This document shows, in pieces, positions 23,481-34,228 of a stretch of DNA of 40,000 nucleotides; position 1 is the stretch's first letter, and the number at the start of each line of letters is the position of its first letter. Origin of the DNA: Glandiceps talaboti (taxonomy: Eukaryota > Hemichordata > Enteropneusta > Spengelidae). The translations under genes were made by a program, and so were the position numbers. Location: NCBI RefSeq assembly GCF_964340395.1, contig NC_135554.1, positions 14,575,592 to 14,615,591 of the forward strand, given 5' to 3'. Under the pieces are notes generated by a model. The model searched no databases. It had not been told where the DNA came from and saw nothing but the letters and a program-made list of their open reading frames with translations.

Positions 23481-23481
<1 letters not shown>
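23337..23481. repeat. 145-bp perfect palindrome with one-base spacer
   Basis: A 72-base arm (23337-23408) is followed by a single C (23409) and an exactly complementary arm (23410-23481). Both sides are bounded by (CA)n/(TA)n runs. It could fold into a long hairpin; it may be a foldback transposon or an assembly fold-back. Confidence 0.9.

Positions 23482-23507
<26 letters not shown>
23481..23507 (+). repeat. (TA)n run abutting the palindrome
   Basis: About 13 TA units starting at the last base of the right arm. Confidence 0.95.
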
Positions 23508-23512
<5 letters not shown>

Positions 23513-24073
23513 AAATCGATATATTCACTCTATTGACAATCTATGAATCTCTATTCGATATGTCAATAAGAATTACCGATCAACATACAATAGGGAATTA
23601 TACTCAGCAAGAGGTACACCCGGAATCACTGTACAGGGACACTCTGGAAAATAACTTGAAGACGGTTTATTTCGCAGTATAACGTCTGGCCCACCAATTC
23701 ACAGGAGAGAGCTAGACCATTCTTCACAGATCGAAGAGATCATCCCAGAAGATCGTTCTCTCCTCCCTCCTTCTCTCTTCTTTATTTAAAAACACTCAAA
23801 GTTACCACAGATATAGCCCAGAAGAGAGGCGTTTGTCGATATGCAAAGTATATTAAAATGATACTACAATTCTTATTTAAATGTCAAGTTTCACGTCACT
23901 AATCATTCTAGTTGATTGGATTGAAGTTCTTGATACCTGCACTTTAGGCACTCATTGTTCTTACTACTAATAGCTTTTTCCATTGTTTCGTTCAATTGTA
24001 AAGAACAGGTCACGAAGGGAAGGTTAATCATTAATTATTGGTAGCAGGAAGTCGAGGCACAGGTCAAAGGATA

Positions 24074-24082
24074 TATATAAAA
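24074..24082 (+). promoter_or_regulatory. TATA-like box upstream of phospholipid phosphatase gene
   Basis: TATATAAAA lies about 210 bp before the start codon at 24290, a plausible core promoter distance with a short 5' UTR. AT-rich background makes chance occurrence possible. Confidence 0.3.
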
Positions 24083-24289
24083 CTATTCGTGAACGTAACA
24101 CCAGAGTAACACGTAATAATATATACAGAGCTACTGGGGCGGATTGGGATGTAGTCAAGTTGTCATAGCAACAGTGTCATTTGTATAATTGAACGCAAGC
24201 CATTGAGCCTACCGACACTTTACAGAATGTATACGCCCGAACAATACATGTGCTGATGTAGTTGATTCTGTGACGTGAGTTGATCCAAC

Positions 24290-24344
24290 ATGTCGGATAT
24301 ACCAGTGTGGAAGGTGATTGCCGACCTGACTCTCTTTGCTATTG
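24290..24344 (+). CDS. PLPP: PLPP exon 1
   Basis: Encodes MSDIPVWKVIADLTLFAI and the first base of a split Val codon. The donor is gtaaag. The start is the first ATG in frame and gives the short N-terminus followed by transmembrane segment 1 that is normal for the family. Confidence 0.88.
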
Positions 24345-27300
24345 GTAAAGTATATTGAAAGTATTCTTATGTGTATAGGAGATACAATGTCAAAGTTAGC
24401 AAACAGTACATCTCAAATAATCTGTAATTGTATAACTTATGTATCGGGTGTACAAAGTCATAACATAGGACATATCGAATCTACACAGACTGGTTAAACC
24501 ATAGACCGTGTCTACGTGTTACGAGGTGTTTCATTTCCTGTATTACAAATACCAATACATAATCCTTTACCTAACGTAAACCTTACGTCTTTTTCTAACC
24601 GCAGCCTCTAGACTATGGTCAGCTCATCATTGTCATTACTGTTCTGTAATACTGTTCTCTGTAATCCAGTTGTAATTATTGCTTTGTACATGTAATTGTA
24701 CTTAGATGTATTTATAGGACCACAGTCCATAGGGACACCTAGTATTTCTTAGATTGTTGTTTTCCTTATCTACAGGCTAAATATAATAACGTTGTTTTGA
24801 CTTGAATACATTTCCCCTACCTTTATGAAAAGAACATAATTATCTTATATTATAGAGCATATATATTGATATATTTGTAGCATTTATAGTAAGTGACCGA
24901 GTTGGGCTTAGCCTAAGTGACCCTGTACCTGAAAGAACGGTAGTCATCGTGCATGCAACGAACTGCTCCGTCCAAGAGCACGAAGAGGACAGAACAGAAC
25001 ATCTGTTGTATTACAAATGTGAATAGAGGGTCCAGATGTACAAACAAGTTTATGTTAATAAGTGATTTAATTTGTATGCTGAGTTGTCCATGCAAATAAT
25101 ATTTGTAAGTGTCAATATATCTTTGATATTTGTGCCTCTACCCGTATGCAAAACCACAAACTCAGTCCACTGTTGTCTTCCATAGAAAATGAGGCTTATG
25201 AAGTCGTATACTTGTGCGCTTTCTAACTAAGTTTCCTTTTTTCAGTGGGAGTGTGTATAATTGTATTGAACAATGTCGTTGAGCCATTCCATCGTGGATT
25301 TTATTGTTCTGACACAAGTATAAAATATCCTTATAAAAGCAGCACCATTGATTTTACACTTGTCATCTGTCTTGGGTTGATCATCCCTATTGGCTCGGTG
25401 AGTATGTAATATTTTGACACGTGAAACGTTTCATCCCAACTAAATTGCCACGGATGTCGGCGGCAAGTATTTTTTTCTGGCCTGTGTAAATGCATGCCTT
25501 TTTAGTCCCCGCCGGATGAAGTCCGGACGGGGACTTATAGATTGGGTTCCGTCTGTCCGTGCGTCCGTCCGTCCGTCCGTCCGTCGCTGTTTCTTGGAGA
25601 TGCCTGGACCAATTTTTTTCAAACTTGGTACAGAAGTAACATACTATGGCAAACATATGCACGTCAATTTGTTTTATGATACGATCCAATATGGCCGCCT
25701 AGGAGCCAATTTGTTTGCGAATTTTCCCTGTCCAAAGCCATAACTCAGACATGCTTGAACAGATCTCATTCAAAGTTGGTATTAGACTGCATTCACAAAT
25801 AATGGGGAGGGGGGGGGGGGTCGGAGGAATCATGACAAATTTAGATATTTTTTTAAGTCCCCCCCCCCTTTTATAACCCAAACAATTCAGATCCCCCCCC
25901 CCTCCACATGGTCAGAAATTTTCAAGGCCCCCCCCCCACACATTTATTTTTATAACATACTAGTATATAGCCACACACATACACACGTGTACACACAAAC
26001 ATACATACATATACCTAAACACATACGTACATACATACATACATACATACATACATACATACATAACATACATACATACATACATACATACATACATACA
26101 TACATACATACATACATGTACATACATGTACATACATACATTGTCACTAATGTAATTGCATGAACATGTTTACATTTGGAATCTCCAGATTTTACTCATT
26201 TGCACAGACTTTAACATAACTTGAGTGTATATTGAAGCTGAACACTGGGTAATTAATGTTAGTTGTTTTTTATACAGGAACTTGTGTATATACATGTTTT
26301 GCATCCTTTTTTGTTAAAAGGCTGTCAAATTTTGACATGATTTTTAGTTCTCCAGTTTCACTAATGTTTTTTTAATTATCTTTTAAAGCCATACTCCTAC
26401 CCTGTTAACAAATTTACATGAATACTTTCCAATATTATTTTTGTATAGTGTTTTTAAAATTGATGGATCTAGAGACAATTAGACTACTGTACAGTCTTTT
26501 GCAAACAGCATATACAAATTTGCATTCAAAATATAAAAAATACATGTAAACTTTTAAAATAAGTCAACTCTGTCCTTTAAGCCAAACACTGACAGTCTTG
26601 TATGTATTCCAAGCAAATAAATACACACCATGGTAGATATGATGCAGATCCATGGAAATAACAGGTAAAATGGTGGCCAATGTTGTATATAATGTTTCAG
26701 TTTGCAACAATTCTTTTGTAAATGACTGTCTCTTTGTACAACTATTCATCAATTCTTCTGGTCTTCCATGTTGTTGCTCTCCGGCCTTTCATATATTGCA
26801 TTGTTTTATTTTTTGGATAGGAGAAAGTTTCACTCAATAGTACTACACAGTGAGCTCTGCATCTCTAGACAATTTAGATGAGCCTAATTTGCAAAGACTA
26901 TTAGTCCGTGTGGTTATTAGCCCTATGAAGGGTCTCAACAACAATCTTATTTGTATTTGTATTATTATCAAACCTGTTGATCCACCACCACCAACCAAAT
27001 ATCAGTGACAGCCTGACAGGCTATTTATACTCATTTCACATTTATCAAAATGTGCCTTCAGATGCAGAACTTGATGTCCTTTGCTCAAAACTTTCAATAA
27101 TCAATCAGGTACAAATGGATAACAAATAATTTAGGGATGGTGCACATTTAACTTTTAAACGATTAAAATATTTAATTTTTACAAAATTTATTTATATTTA
27201 TACATTTTTTATTTACCACTTTACATTCATTTTACAAATATAAATTGTAAGAAATGTCACAAGTACTTTCTGCCTGAAATCATAAAGGATTTTATATACA

Positions 27301-28797
27301 TGTTTTTTTTTGGAAGAGTTTTATTTATCATTGTTATTTATTTATCTATTTACTTATGTAGTTCAAAATAGTTCAAAACGTTTATTTAAAAGATTAAATT
27401 CACTTCAGGACAGTTCAACATGCCATCAGCCGATGTCGAGTATGATAAATAGTGCAATGCAATGCAATGTCATACTCATTTTGCAGTGATTTTGGGCTAT
27501 CTATATTGTGCAGTCTCTCCCTGTGCTAATTTTACAGTTGGTTTAATAGTTGTGATCAACAATGGGCGAGATAAGCAACTCAACACACACTTAAGTTATT
27601 AAAAAGACATTGGGTATCTCAAAATGTGTTTTCATCATTATTATATGTGAAAAATATTTTTAGGCTCCCCCCCTCCCCCCCAAACCCACAAAAATTTTCA
27701 AGTCCCCCCTTCCACCATCCTCCAAATTTTCAAGCCCCCCTCAATTCCTCCAACCCCCCCTCCCATTATTTGTGAATGCAGCCTTAGGACAGTGTTCTAT
27801 GACATACATGTGCATATTCATTGTTGTTGTGATACGATCCAATATGGCTGCCTGGCAGCCATTTTTTGTGAATTTTCCCTGTCCAAAGCCATAACTCAGA
27901 CATGCTTGAACAGATCTCATTCAAAGTTGGTATTGGGACAGTGTTCTATGACATACATGTGCATATTCATTGTTGTCGTGATACGATCCAATATGGCTGT
28001 CTGGCAGCCATTTTGTTTGTGAATTTTCCATCTCCAAAGCCATAACTCAGACATGCTTGAACAGATCTCATTCAAAGTTGGTATTAGCACAGTACTAGTG
28101 TTCTACTATGACATGCATGTGCATATCCATTTTCGTCATGATACAATCCAATATGGCTGCCTGGCAGCCATTTTGTTTGCGAATTTTCCCTGTCCAAAAC
28201 CATAACTCAGACATGCTTGAACAGATCTCATTCAAGGTTGGTATTAACAGTGTTCTATGACATACATGTGCATATCCATTTGTTGGCAAAGTTCAAAAAT
28301 GAGGAATGGTTTGGGAGCTCATGAAAAAGAGCCGATAGGCCTTGCTTATGAAATTTGGATACCCAAAACATAGTCAGCATGTGTGGGGAGAAATGCACCA
28401 CACCTTATACAACAGTGTTAATCCCCAAGTTTTGCTCTCCTTTTTAAAAAAAGAACAAAATCTTTTCATAACACAATTTGTGATATCCTTATAGTGGTTT
28501 TCAACAACATTGGAAAGATATCATCAGTCAAGTAGCAATATGAAATACAGACCCTCCCCATTCAACCAATTCATATCATTCTTTCAGTCCCCTCATATCA
28601 GAAATGTTTCACTGAACTCTTCATCATCTATAGATGAAGTCGTCTGCCTTCACAAAATACATTCTTTAAGCAAATGGCACTCACATAACTGTCTTAATTG
28701 TTTTTGTTCATTCATTGATTTTAATATTTTAGCATATTTCATGTCACATTATGTTTTGTTTTCACTTAGCATTGGATACTGAGGCTTTGTAAATGAC

Positions 28798-28852
<55 letters not shown>

Positions 28853-31800
28853 ATTGATTAATTGATTGATTAATTTATTGATTTGTTTAGTTCATTTCAT
28901 TTTAATCTATTAGTGTAATATTTTGTTTGTTGACTGAGACACAAATTATGTTGATTCTTGTTGCAGTGTGTCATAATCGAATCAGTGCTTTATTCTCGTC
29001 GTGACAAGAACGCAACAAATCGATATTACGCCACCAAGCGGCTACGAAGTGTGACTGTCCATCCCCTCTTATACATTCTGTACTGCATCATCGGGATGTT
29101 TCTATTTGGCGCTCTCCTTACTGAAGTTATTACTGATAGTATTAAGTACACAGTAGGGCGTCTCAGACCCAATTTCTTATCAGTTTGTGAACCAAACCAT
29201 GATTTATTCAATTGTTCTGATGGTTATATCGACTGGGATGTGTGCACTGGTGATGAAGAAATGATTCAAGGATCGAGGTGAGAACCATCATCATCAAAAC
29301 TGTATAAATAAGAAGTGTGCATTGCCTTTGCACCTATTGTAGCCCACTCACTTTATATGCACTTTCTATCATACACTTGTAATGAATGTTTGAAATTAAT
29401 GTCACAAGTATGGAGGATGACTCAATATTTTATAGCAGATATCCGTTAAACCTTCATTCATATAATGGTCAACAACTACATGTACTTTATTTCTTTTAAA
29501 GATAAAAGGAAACTGTACAGCATTTCATAAAGAGATCGCTCTTGCTTTATTGGGGGGGGGAAAGCACAATATGTAAGATAGAGATGCCAATTGCTTTATT
29601 CCGGGGGAGGGGAGTAGGTAGGATAGAGAGATTACTCTTGCTTTATTTGGGGGACACAATATGTAAGATAGAGATGTCACTTGGTTTATTCGGAGAGAGG
29701 GGGACACAGTATGTATATAAAATAGAGATGCCACTTGTTTTATTCGGAGGGAATGGCTTGCAATTGTATGGTAACCCAACTAATGTTATATATTAAAATG
29801 AATTATTTTGATATATCTAATATTCTCTAGGTTGTCGTTTATATCAGGACATTCATCACTTAGTTGGTATTGTGCAGTGTTTTTTGTTGTAAGTACAAAT
29901 TCCTTTACTTTTTGACATTAACACCTTCTGATCTGTTTTGATTTTTATTTACTCATCAAATGTGATAAATTTTACATCATAATATACAAGTTTTGGTTAT
30001 CTCTTTCAATACTTACACTTTACAAGTTATAATACGAGAAAACAATAATTGTGGATTTATATCAGCAAAATATAGAAAAAGTGTAAGAAAATAAAACCCC
30101 CAAAATAGATCAGACGGTTTTTATTTTACGAAGTGTGTCTGGTCCTTATACAGAATAATGATGGACAAATAGAATATAGCTTTGGATGACATAGAGTACA
30201 CTTAGTACAGCAGTTATAACCACACTCTTGTCATCATAGTGGAGTCATGATGGGCAAATGGGTAGAGTGGCCGGCTTGGAATCTGCAGGTTGCAGGTTCA
30301 AGCCCCATCGTTGCCGTTTGTTTCTGAGAGGCTAAAGTCCTTGGGCAAGATTCGAACCATGACTGTGCCTCAGTCCACCCAGCTGTATAATTGGGGACCT
30401 GGTAGGATTGAGGTTGCAATGTAAATGCGCTTATAAAGGCTGCAATGGATTGTATGCTCCCCAGGGAGTTGACGAAGTGCAAAGGGCCATTGTGCCAATT
30501 TGAATATAGATCTGAGCCAGGGGTAATAATTGTAAAGCATTTGAGCACAGAGTGGGGATAGACTGTAAGGTACGCTGTGACGGGCGCCCTCACACATCGG
30601 CCAACCCCTACATTAGTCTGTAAGTACGCAGTGACGGGGCGCCCTCACACATCGGTCAACCCCTAACACGTGTGAGAGGAAGCCGGTGAAGGTGAAACGT
30701 CATGACGTATCTTATAGTCTAAGAGTCGGAAAGAGCTATTTAAAAACTAACATTAATATTATTATTGTATTGGTATAATGTGAAGCCTTTAGATGTTAGG
30801 GTTGTTGCTTCATGCATGTTTCCTGTATTGGTTCTGATTACAACTAAGCAATCAATCCATAGGACCCTTCTGATTACTTAATGTCGGCCCCATTTATTGA
30901 ATCATTTACACAGTCACACTATTCTGTATAATATTGCAATGGTAATTGTATTTGCTACATGTGTTGTGGACCTATGTGTTAGGCCGTATCATAGAAAATG
31001 AATGATGTGCGTGTAATAGTGGTCACATGTGGTTGAATACACATAAGCTAGAGGTTCTAACCATAAAGATATCTATGCTCTAACATCTATGCTCTAACCT
31101 AATTCACATCTCTAACTTAGCAACTACCTCCAAAATGTATATCCATTGCTCTTTCAGTTAACAGTTTTTCATCCATGCATATATCGTGGAGGGGACCCTC
31201 CAAGATAAATCCCCTCCACGAGATATATAATCTATGTAATTAAAGTTAGCCAACACTATTTATTAATCGAATCAGTTTCAAACTATTGAATCTTTAGATA
31301 TAGGAAATATTCATAGTAAGTAAATTGTAAATGTGAATAGTTTTAGTTTCATGTGAATACCAAACGACATGTTTCTGGTGACTTTATTCCAGTTTAATTA
31401 TTTTTAATGATATTAATATTGCTATAGGTATATCTTCAAAGACAGCTCGTTCTATCTTGTTTTTCTACTTTATTGAAACCAATACTTCAACTGTGTGCCT
31501 TGATGTTGGCACTATTGACTGCTTTATCACGGGTTTCTGACTATAAACACCACTGGAGTGATGTGTTAGCTGGGAGTCTTGTTGGAGCAACGGTGGCGCT
31601 GTTTACGGTTAGTAGATATAACAAAATAAAAAAGCCAATTCACTCACTTCACTTGTATCTGATGCCATAGATCAGCGAGTCTACCGCCCTCTTCAGTCGA
31701 CCACATTGCTAAGAGATATATACATGATATATGCACACCGGGTATGCACAATTTACAATGAAATGACATGCGCGGTAAAGGGTATTATGTCACTTACCGA

Positions 31801-32139
31801 AGCCTGTAGCTATTTTTTATAATGTACCTGTACCCATGTACCTGTTTTATCATAGTTAAACGGGTATATTTAGATTTAGGGCAATTCACGAATGTTAGGC
31901 AATGTATGGGCATTCTAACCACACAAATGAAATGCCTGCTGGGAAAAGACTACCCATTGGGATTTATATTTTCTTTCACAGAAGTGTCATCTTCCATCAT
32001 TATTATTTTTTTTTTTTTTTGTATTTGTTAGTTCTACTGGTTGTCAGGTCTATTAAAGACTCCGGATCCACGTCCATCCTGTCCAAAGACAACAGTGGAT
32101 AACAATGGTGATGGAAATGATCCACAGTCGATGATGTAG
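24290..32139 (+). CDS. PLPP: Phospholipid phosphatase (lipid phosphate phosphatase, PAP2 family), six exons
   Basis: This is an integral membrane enzyme that dephosphorylates phosphatidate, lysophosphatidate and sphingosine-1-phosphate at the plasma membrane or ER. Exons are 24290-24344, 25246-25397, 28967-29277, 29831-29888, 31428-31607 and 32032-32139. All phases match and give 287 aa, the usual size of animal PLPP1/2. The three PAP2 catalytic motifs are present: KYTVGRLRP (129-137), FISGHSS (176-182, catalytic His180) and SRVSDYKHHWSD (226-237, His233 and Asp237). A conserved N-glycosylation sequon NCS (Asn151) lies in the loop between motifs 1 and 2. About six hydrophobic segments fit the family topology. 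The hydrophilic C-tail ends DPQSMM. Which PLPP paralogue it matches best cannot be settled here. Confidence 0.96.
24345..25245 (+). other. PLPP intron 1
   Basis: A 0.9-kb intron with no coding signal. It contains one copy of a dispersed repeat (about 24738-24826) that is also found near 15.6 kb. Confidence 0.85.
24738..24826 (+). repeat. Dispersed repeat, copy B (PLPP intron 1)
   Basis: Second copy of the repeat at 15588-15668, same orientation, ending near tcccctacct. No terminal structure is visible. Confidence 0.75.
25246..25397 (+). CDS. PLPP: PLPP exon 2
   Basis: The acceptor is gtttccttttttcag and the donor gtgagt, ending in phase 0. It encodes the rest of transmembrane segment 1, the loop EPFHRGFYCSDTSIKYPYK, which is a recognisable LPP block, and transmembrane segment 2. 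Confidence 0.95.
25785..27783. mobile_element. PIF/Harbinger-like non-autonomous transposon, 2.0 kb
   Basis: Both ends carry the terminal inverted repeat CTGCATTCACAAATAATGGG followed by a long G run (C run at the right end). Similarity continues imperfectly to about 46 bases. It is flanked by TTA on both sides (25782-25784 and 27784-27786), and removing it restores an uninterrupted tandem unit of the host repeat. A 3-bp TTA target and ends beginning with G fit PIF/Harbinger; class assignment is by those features only. Inside are G/C runs, a (CATA)n tract and AT-rich DNA with no transposase. Confidence 0.75.
26010..26141 (+). repeat. (CATA)n microsatellite inside Harbinger-like element
   Basis: About 30 tetranucleotide units with one phase break and CATGTA interruptions near the right end. 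Confidence 0.9.
28799..28876 (+). repeat. (GATT)n microsatellite in PLPP intron 2
   Basis: About 18 units with a GGTT and ATTA interruptions, 90 bases before PLPP exon 3. Confidence 0.95.
28967..29277 (+). CDS. PLPP: PLPP exon 3, catalytic motif C1
   Basis: Encodes residues 70-172 plus two bases of Arg173. It carries transmembrane segment 3 and the phosphate-binding motif KYTVGRLRP, then the luminal/extracellular loop with NCSDGYI. Acceptor ttcttgttgcag, donor gtgaga. Confidence 0.96.
29278..29830 (+). other. PLPP intron 3 with degenerate ~50-60 bp tandem repeat
   Basis: The intron includes an array at about 29525-29757. Its units repeat the pattern G-run, acacaatatgtaagatagag, then a TTGCTTTATT-type block, four times with drift in length. 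The open frames across it on both strands are repeat translations. Confidence 0.75.
29831..29888 (+). CDS. PLPP: PLPP exon 4, catalytic motif C2
   Basis: A short 58-base exon encoding RLSFISGHSSLSWYCAVFFV. SGHSS is motif C2 with the His that protonates the leaving group. Acceptor tattctctag, donor gtaagt, phase 2 in and phase 0 out. Confidence 0.95.
30247..30570 (+). mobile_element. tRNA-derived SINE in PLPP intron 4
   Basis: The head has a Pol III A box-like tgggtagagtgg (30259-30270) and a B box GGTTCAAGCCC (30295-30305). The body contains ccttgggcaagattcgaacc and a stretch around ccacccagctgtataa that recurs in many marine-invertebrate SINEs. The minus-strand frame across it reads MGLEPATCRFQ, a typical translated tRNA-like head, not a protein. 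Confidence 0.65.
30563..30666 (+). repeat. Two-copy 55-bp direct repeat after the SINE
   Basis: Two adjacent copies share gcgccctcacacatcgg and flanking bases with a period of 55. They abut the 3' end of the SINE and may belong to its tail. Confidence 0.6.
31179..31228. repeat. Short inverted repeat (hairpin) in PLPP intron 4
   Basis: Arms cgtggagggg and cccctccacg, extended by ATATAT on both outer sides with a two-base bulge, separated by 16 bases. Confidence 0.7.
31428..31607 (+). CDS. PLPP: PLPP exon 5, catalytic motif C3
   Basis: Sixty codons in phase 0, with transmembrane segments on both sides of SRVSDYKHHWSD. The His is the nucleophile and the Asp its charge-relay partner. The acceptor gctatag is short and the donor gttagt is non-consensus at +3, but the protein continuity is unambiguous. 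Confidence 0.95.
31608..32031 (+). other. PLPP intron 5
   Basis: A 424-base intron, AT-rich, ending in a long T run. Nothing else recognised in it. Confidence 0.8.
32032..32139 (+). CDS. PLPP: PLPP exon 6, C-terminal tail
   Basis: The acceptor has a long T run before ttgttag. The exon completes the last membrane segment (FYWLSGLL) and a cytosolic tail rich in Asp, Asn and Pro, ending QSMM-stop. The stop codon lies inside the proposed 8-bp duplication at 32135-32142 flanking the downstream transposon. Confidence 0.88.
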   Translation, partial: FYWLSGLLKTPDPRPSCPKTTVDNNGDGNDPQSMM

Positions 32140-32142
32140 TAA

Positions 32143-34220
32143 TGGTGGCGTAGCTGGGCCGTAGCCTGACCAAATTGCCAAGGGGGCAGAACTTTGTCTT
32201 GGTGCAATCTTGCATTTACAATTTAGAAAAGTGCTAATTTACATAAATTTCCATGCAATTTACATAATATCTATTTTAGCATATATACGCAATTAAATAT
32301 CATATGTAAGGTCAGAAAAAAATGCTTGTCAACGGGTTACCTAACCCATCACATTGAGTAAGTAGGTCGATTTCATTCTTTTCACAATGCTTGACAAGGA
32401 TAAAACAAACCACATATAATCAAAATACTTCAGGTCGAGTTTATATAGAACTTTTCAGTCATCTTGATACTATCTCATGCAATCTGTCTGCATAGCTACA
32501 GTTAGGAAATGTACACAATTTACGGTTAAACAAATGGTGTAGTTCCTCTCGCCCTCTCCTCAAAATATGTTAAGCCCCGCCAATTGAAACTCAAGCATTA
32601 TTTTAGCCACCCCTTCTGTCACCTACACTACAGTGGAGATATCAAATCATATGGTACGATGATGCATTGGAAGGAGACAACTCCAAAAGTGAAAAAAATG
32701 AAAATAAGACAGTGTAGGAGGCCATTTAGAAGCATAAAATATCAAACCATAGACATAATAAAATAACAGAATTGAAACAATTATGATGTATTACATATTA
32801 TTTGGAAGTGTATTTTGTTGTGGCAAAGCTGAAAGGTATTATGCGGACGTTTTGGTTCCAAAAAATCAAGAATAAAGAGCAAAACATTTCAAGACTTTCA
32901 GACTTTTGATGGCCCAATGGTCGTAAACTTTTGTTCAATTCTTTTTAGTGCACATTGGATATTTAATCTCAACTCATGCTTGTATGCAACATCAGAGCCA
33001 AGTTAACCACTGTATCAGATATTTATATTATATAATTTGGAATAGACTCAAATGTATATTGTTACATGTACTATTCAGAAAATATAAAGAAATATCCTTA
33101 ATTTTGAAGAAAAAAATGCGAAGCCCTCATGAGGATATATTGCCCATCACCAGAAAAAAAATATATGGGTAGGTTGAACAGCTTTTTCATTTTTTCTGGC
33201 CTAATGTCGTATCTTTCAAAGTAGTTGCCGCAAAGATGTCACATTCAATGTAAAAAAATGGATGGTGCTTTCTCAAATAAGTAACACAACAAAATAATCA
33301 TTTTCTTTACCCAACTCACACAACTAGTGCTGTTATGGCCTCGTTTATGTTGGAACCCAAGGTGAACTCAGTGAATTCTCCTTGTCATTACCATTATAAT
33401 GGAAATTGAAGTTTGGATTCTGATGTCGAAGGTACAGCTCTGTTTACAAATTCAGGGCCATTCTTTCCATAGCAAATTGTCGCTTCAAAATGAATTGCGG
33501 AATAATGCTAGTGTCAGTGTGCAATGAGATAATTATATAAAACAACATTTTAAGCAAAGAAAAAGTCGAACACAATTATTGAAAGAAATATCTTCAAATA
33601 GTGGATCTTAAACTGCGTACCAAGTTTAACAGTTTTTCAGGGCCACCAAATATTCCAAAAAGAGATCTGCCGTTTTATCAGTATGAAATGCTTTAAATAT
33701 AAGGAACAAGATGTAAATGAGATCGAGCGTGTCTTCAGAGACACTGCATGCAGCATAGCAAGCGAACTCACATTGAACGACTTTTCCGTCTTTTTTTGAG
33801 TTTCACTCCCTGACATTATAATTGCGACTTGCTATCTTCAAATGAAGGAGACTTTCAAGACTACTGTTACTCGCGGAAAATGCACAGTGCATGTGCGCAC
33901 TTCTTTTGTACTTTCCCGCACAAAGAATTTTTAATTTGCTGCAAAAAGTTACAATTTTTAACTGGACACATTTTAATTCAAAGTTAAGCCACGGTACAAT
34001 AGCGATATAAGATACATATTAGCCAGGAGTCAGCAGTGTATAGTCACTTTAGTGAACTATCCATTTAAATCGTGCATGCTAGGAATCGTCACGTAAATAA
34101 CGATTTTAATAGCATCGCTATGTATTCAAAAATTAGCTTTTTTTTCTTTCTTTTTTCCAAAATCTCAGGGGGGGGGGGCAGCTGCCCCCTTGCCCCCCCC
34201 CCCCGCAGGCTACGGTACTG
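32143..34220. mobile_element. hAT-like non-autonomous DNA transposon next to the PLPP stop codon
   Basis: The ends are inverted relative to each other. The left end starts TGGTGGCGTAGC and contains CCGTAGCCTG (32159-32168) and CAAGGGGGCAG (32179-32189). The right end read on the minus strand starts CAGTACCGTAGCC and contains the same CCGTAGCCTG (34206-34215) and CAAGGGGGCAG (34182-34192). The flanks are TGTAGTAA (32135-32142) and TGTAGTAT (34221-34228), an 8-bp duplication with one mismatch, as hAT elements make. The interior has no transposase-like frame. The exact left boundary is uncertain because a related block is duplicated there. Confidence 0.5.
32871..32876 (+). terminator. Candidate polyadenylation signal inside the hAT-like element
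   Basis: AATAAA about 0.73 kb after the PLPP stop. If the transposon model holds, the transcript end would be supplied by the element; another AATAAA lies beyond it at 34538-34543. Confidence 0.25.
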
Positions 34221-34228
34221 TGTAGTAT

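Larger units (their letters stand above)
20987..24289. other. Interval between bHLH gene and phospholipid phosphatase gene
   Basis: This 3.3-kb interval contains the likely bHLH 3' UTR, the E-box cluster, a (CA)n-(TA)n tract, the 145-bp palindrome and about 0.7 kb upstream of the next gene. No coding exon was recognised on either strand; open frames are short and without family signatures. Confidence 0.6.
25505..28280 (+). repeat. Dispersed element with ~150-bp internal tandem units (split by insertion)
   Basis: The element begins with a hairpin built on tccccgccgga / tccggacgggga (25505-25535), then (GTCC)n at 25553-25586. A ~150-bp unit containing gatccaatatgg and ctcagacatgcttgaacaga follows. 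Units lie at about 25640-25784, 27787-27935, 27936-28087 and 28088-28248, with a partial fifth after that. The first and second are separated by the 2.0-kb insertion at 25785-27783. No coding capacity is seen. Confidence 0.7.
25398..28966 (+). other. PLPP intron 2
   Basis: A 3.6-kb intron made mostly of repeats: a dispersed element with ~150-bp tandem units (from 25505), the 2.0-kb Harbinger-like insertion that splits it, and a (GATT)n tract. No exon was recognised. Confidence 0.85.
29889..31427 (+). other. PLPP intron 4
   Basis: A 1.5-kb intron carrying a tRNA-derived SINE (about 30247-30570), a following 55-bp-period direct repeat and a short hairpin at 31179-31228. No coding exon seen. 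Confidence 0.85.

Noticed and set aside
23510-23860. Possible solo LTR beginning TGTTGAAATCG after the TA run
   Set aside because: No matching end, target duplication or primer-binding site could be identified.
24498-24620. Apparent inverted ACCATAGAC / TAGACTATGGT pair in PLPP intron 1
   Set aside because: Similarity stops after about ten bases and no target duplication is visible.
29026-29211. Minus-strand 61-codon frame
   Set aside because: It is antisense to PLPP exon 3.
30234-30597. Minus-strand open frames of 75-119 codons
   Set aside because: They run antisense through the tRNA-derived SINE (MGLEPATCRFQ-type reading) inside a PLPP intron.
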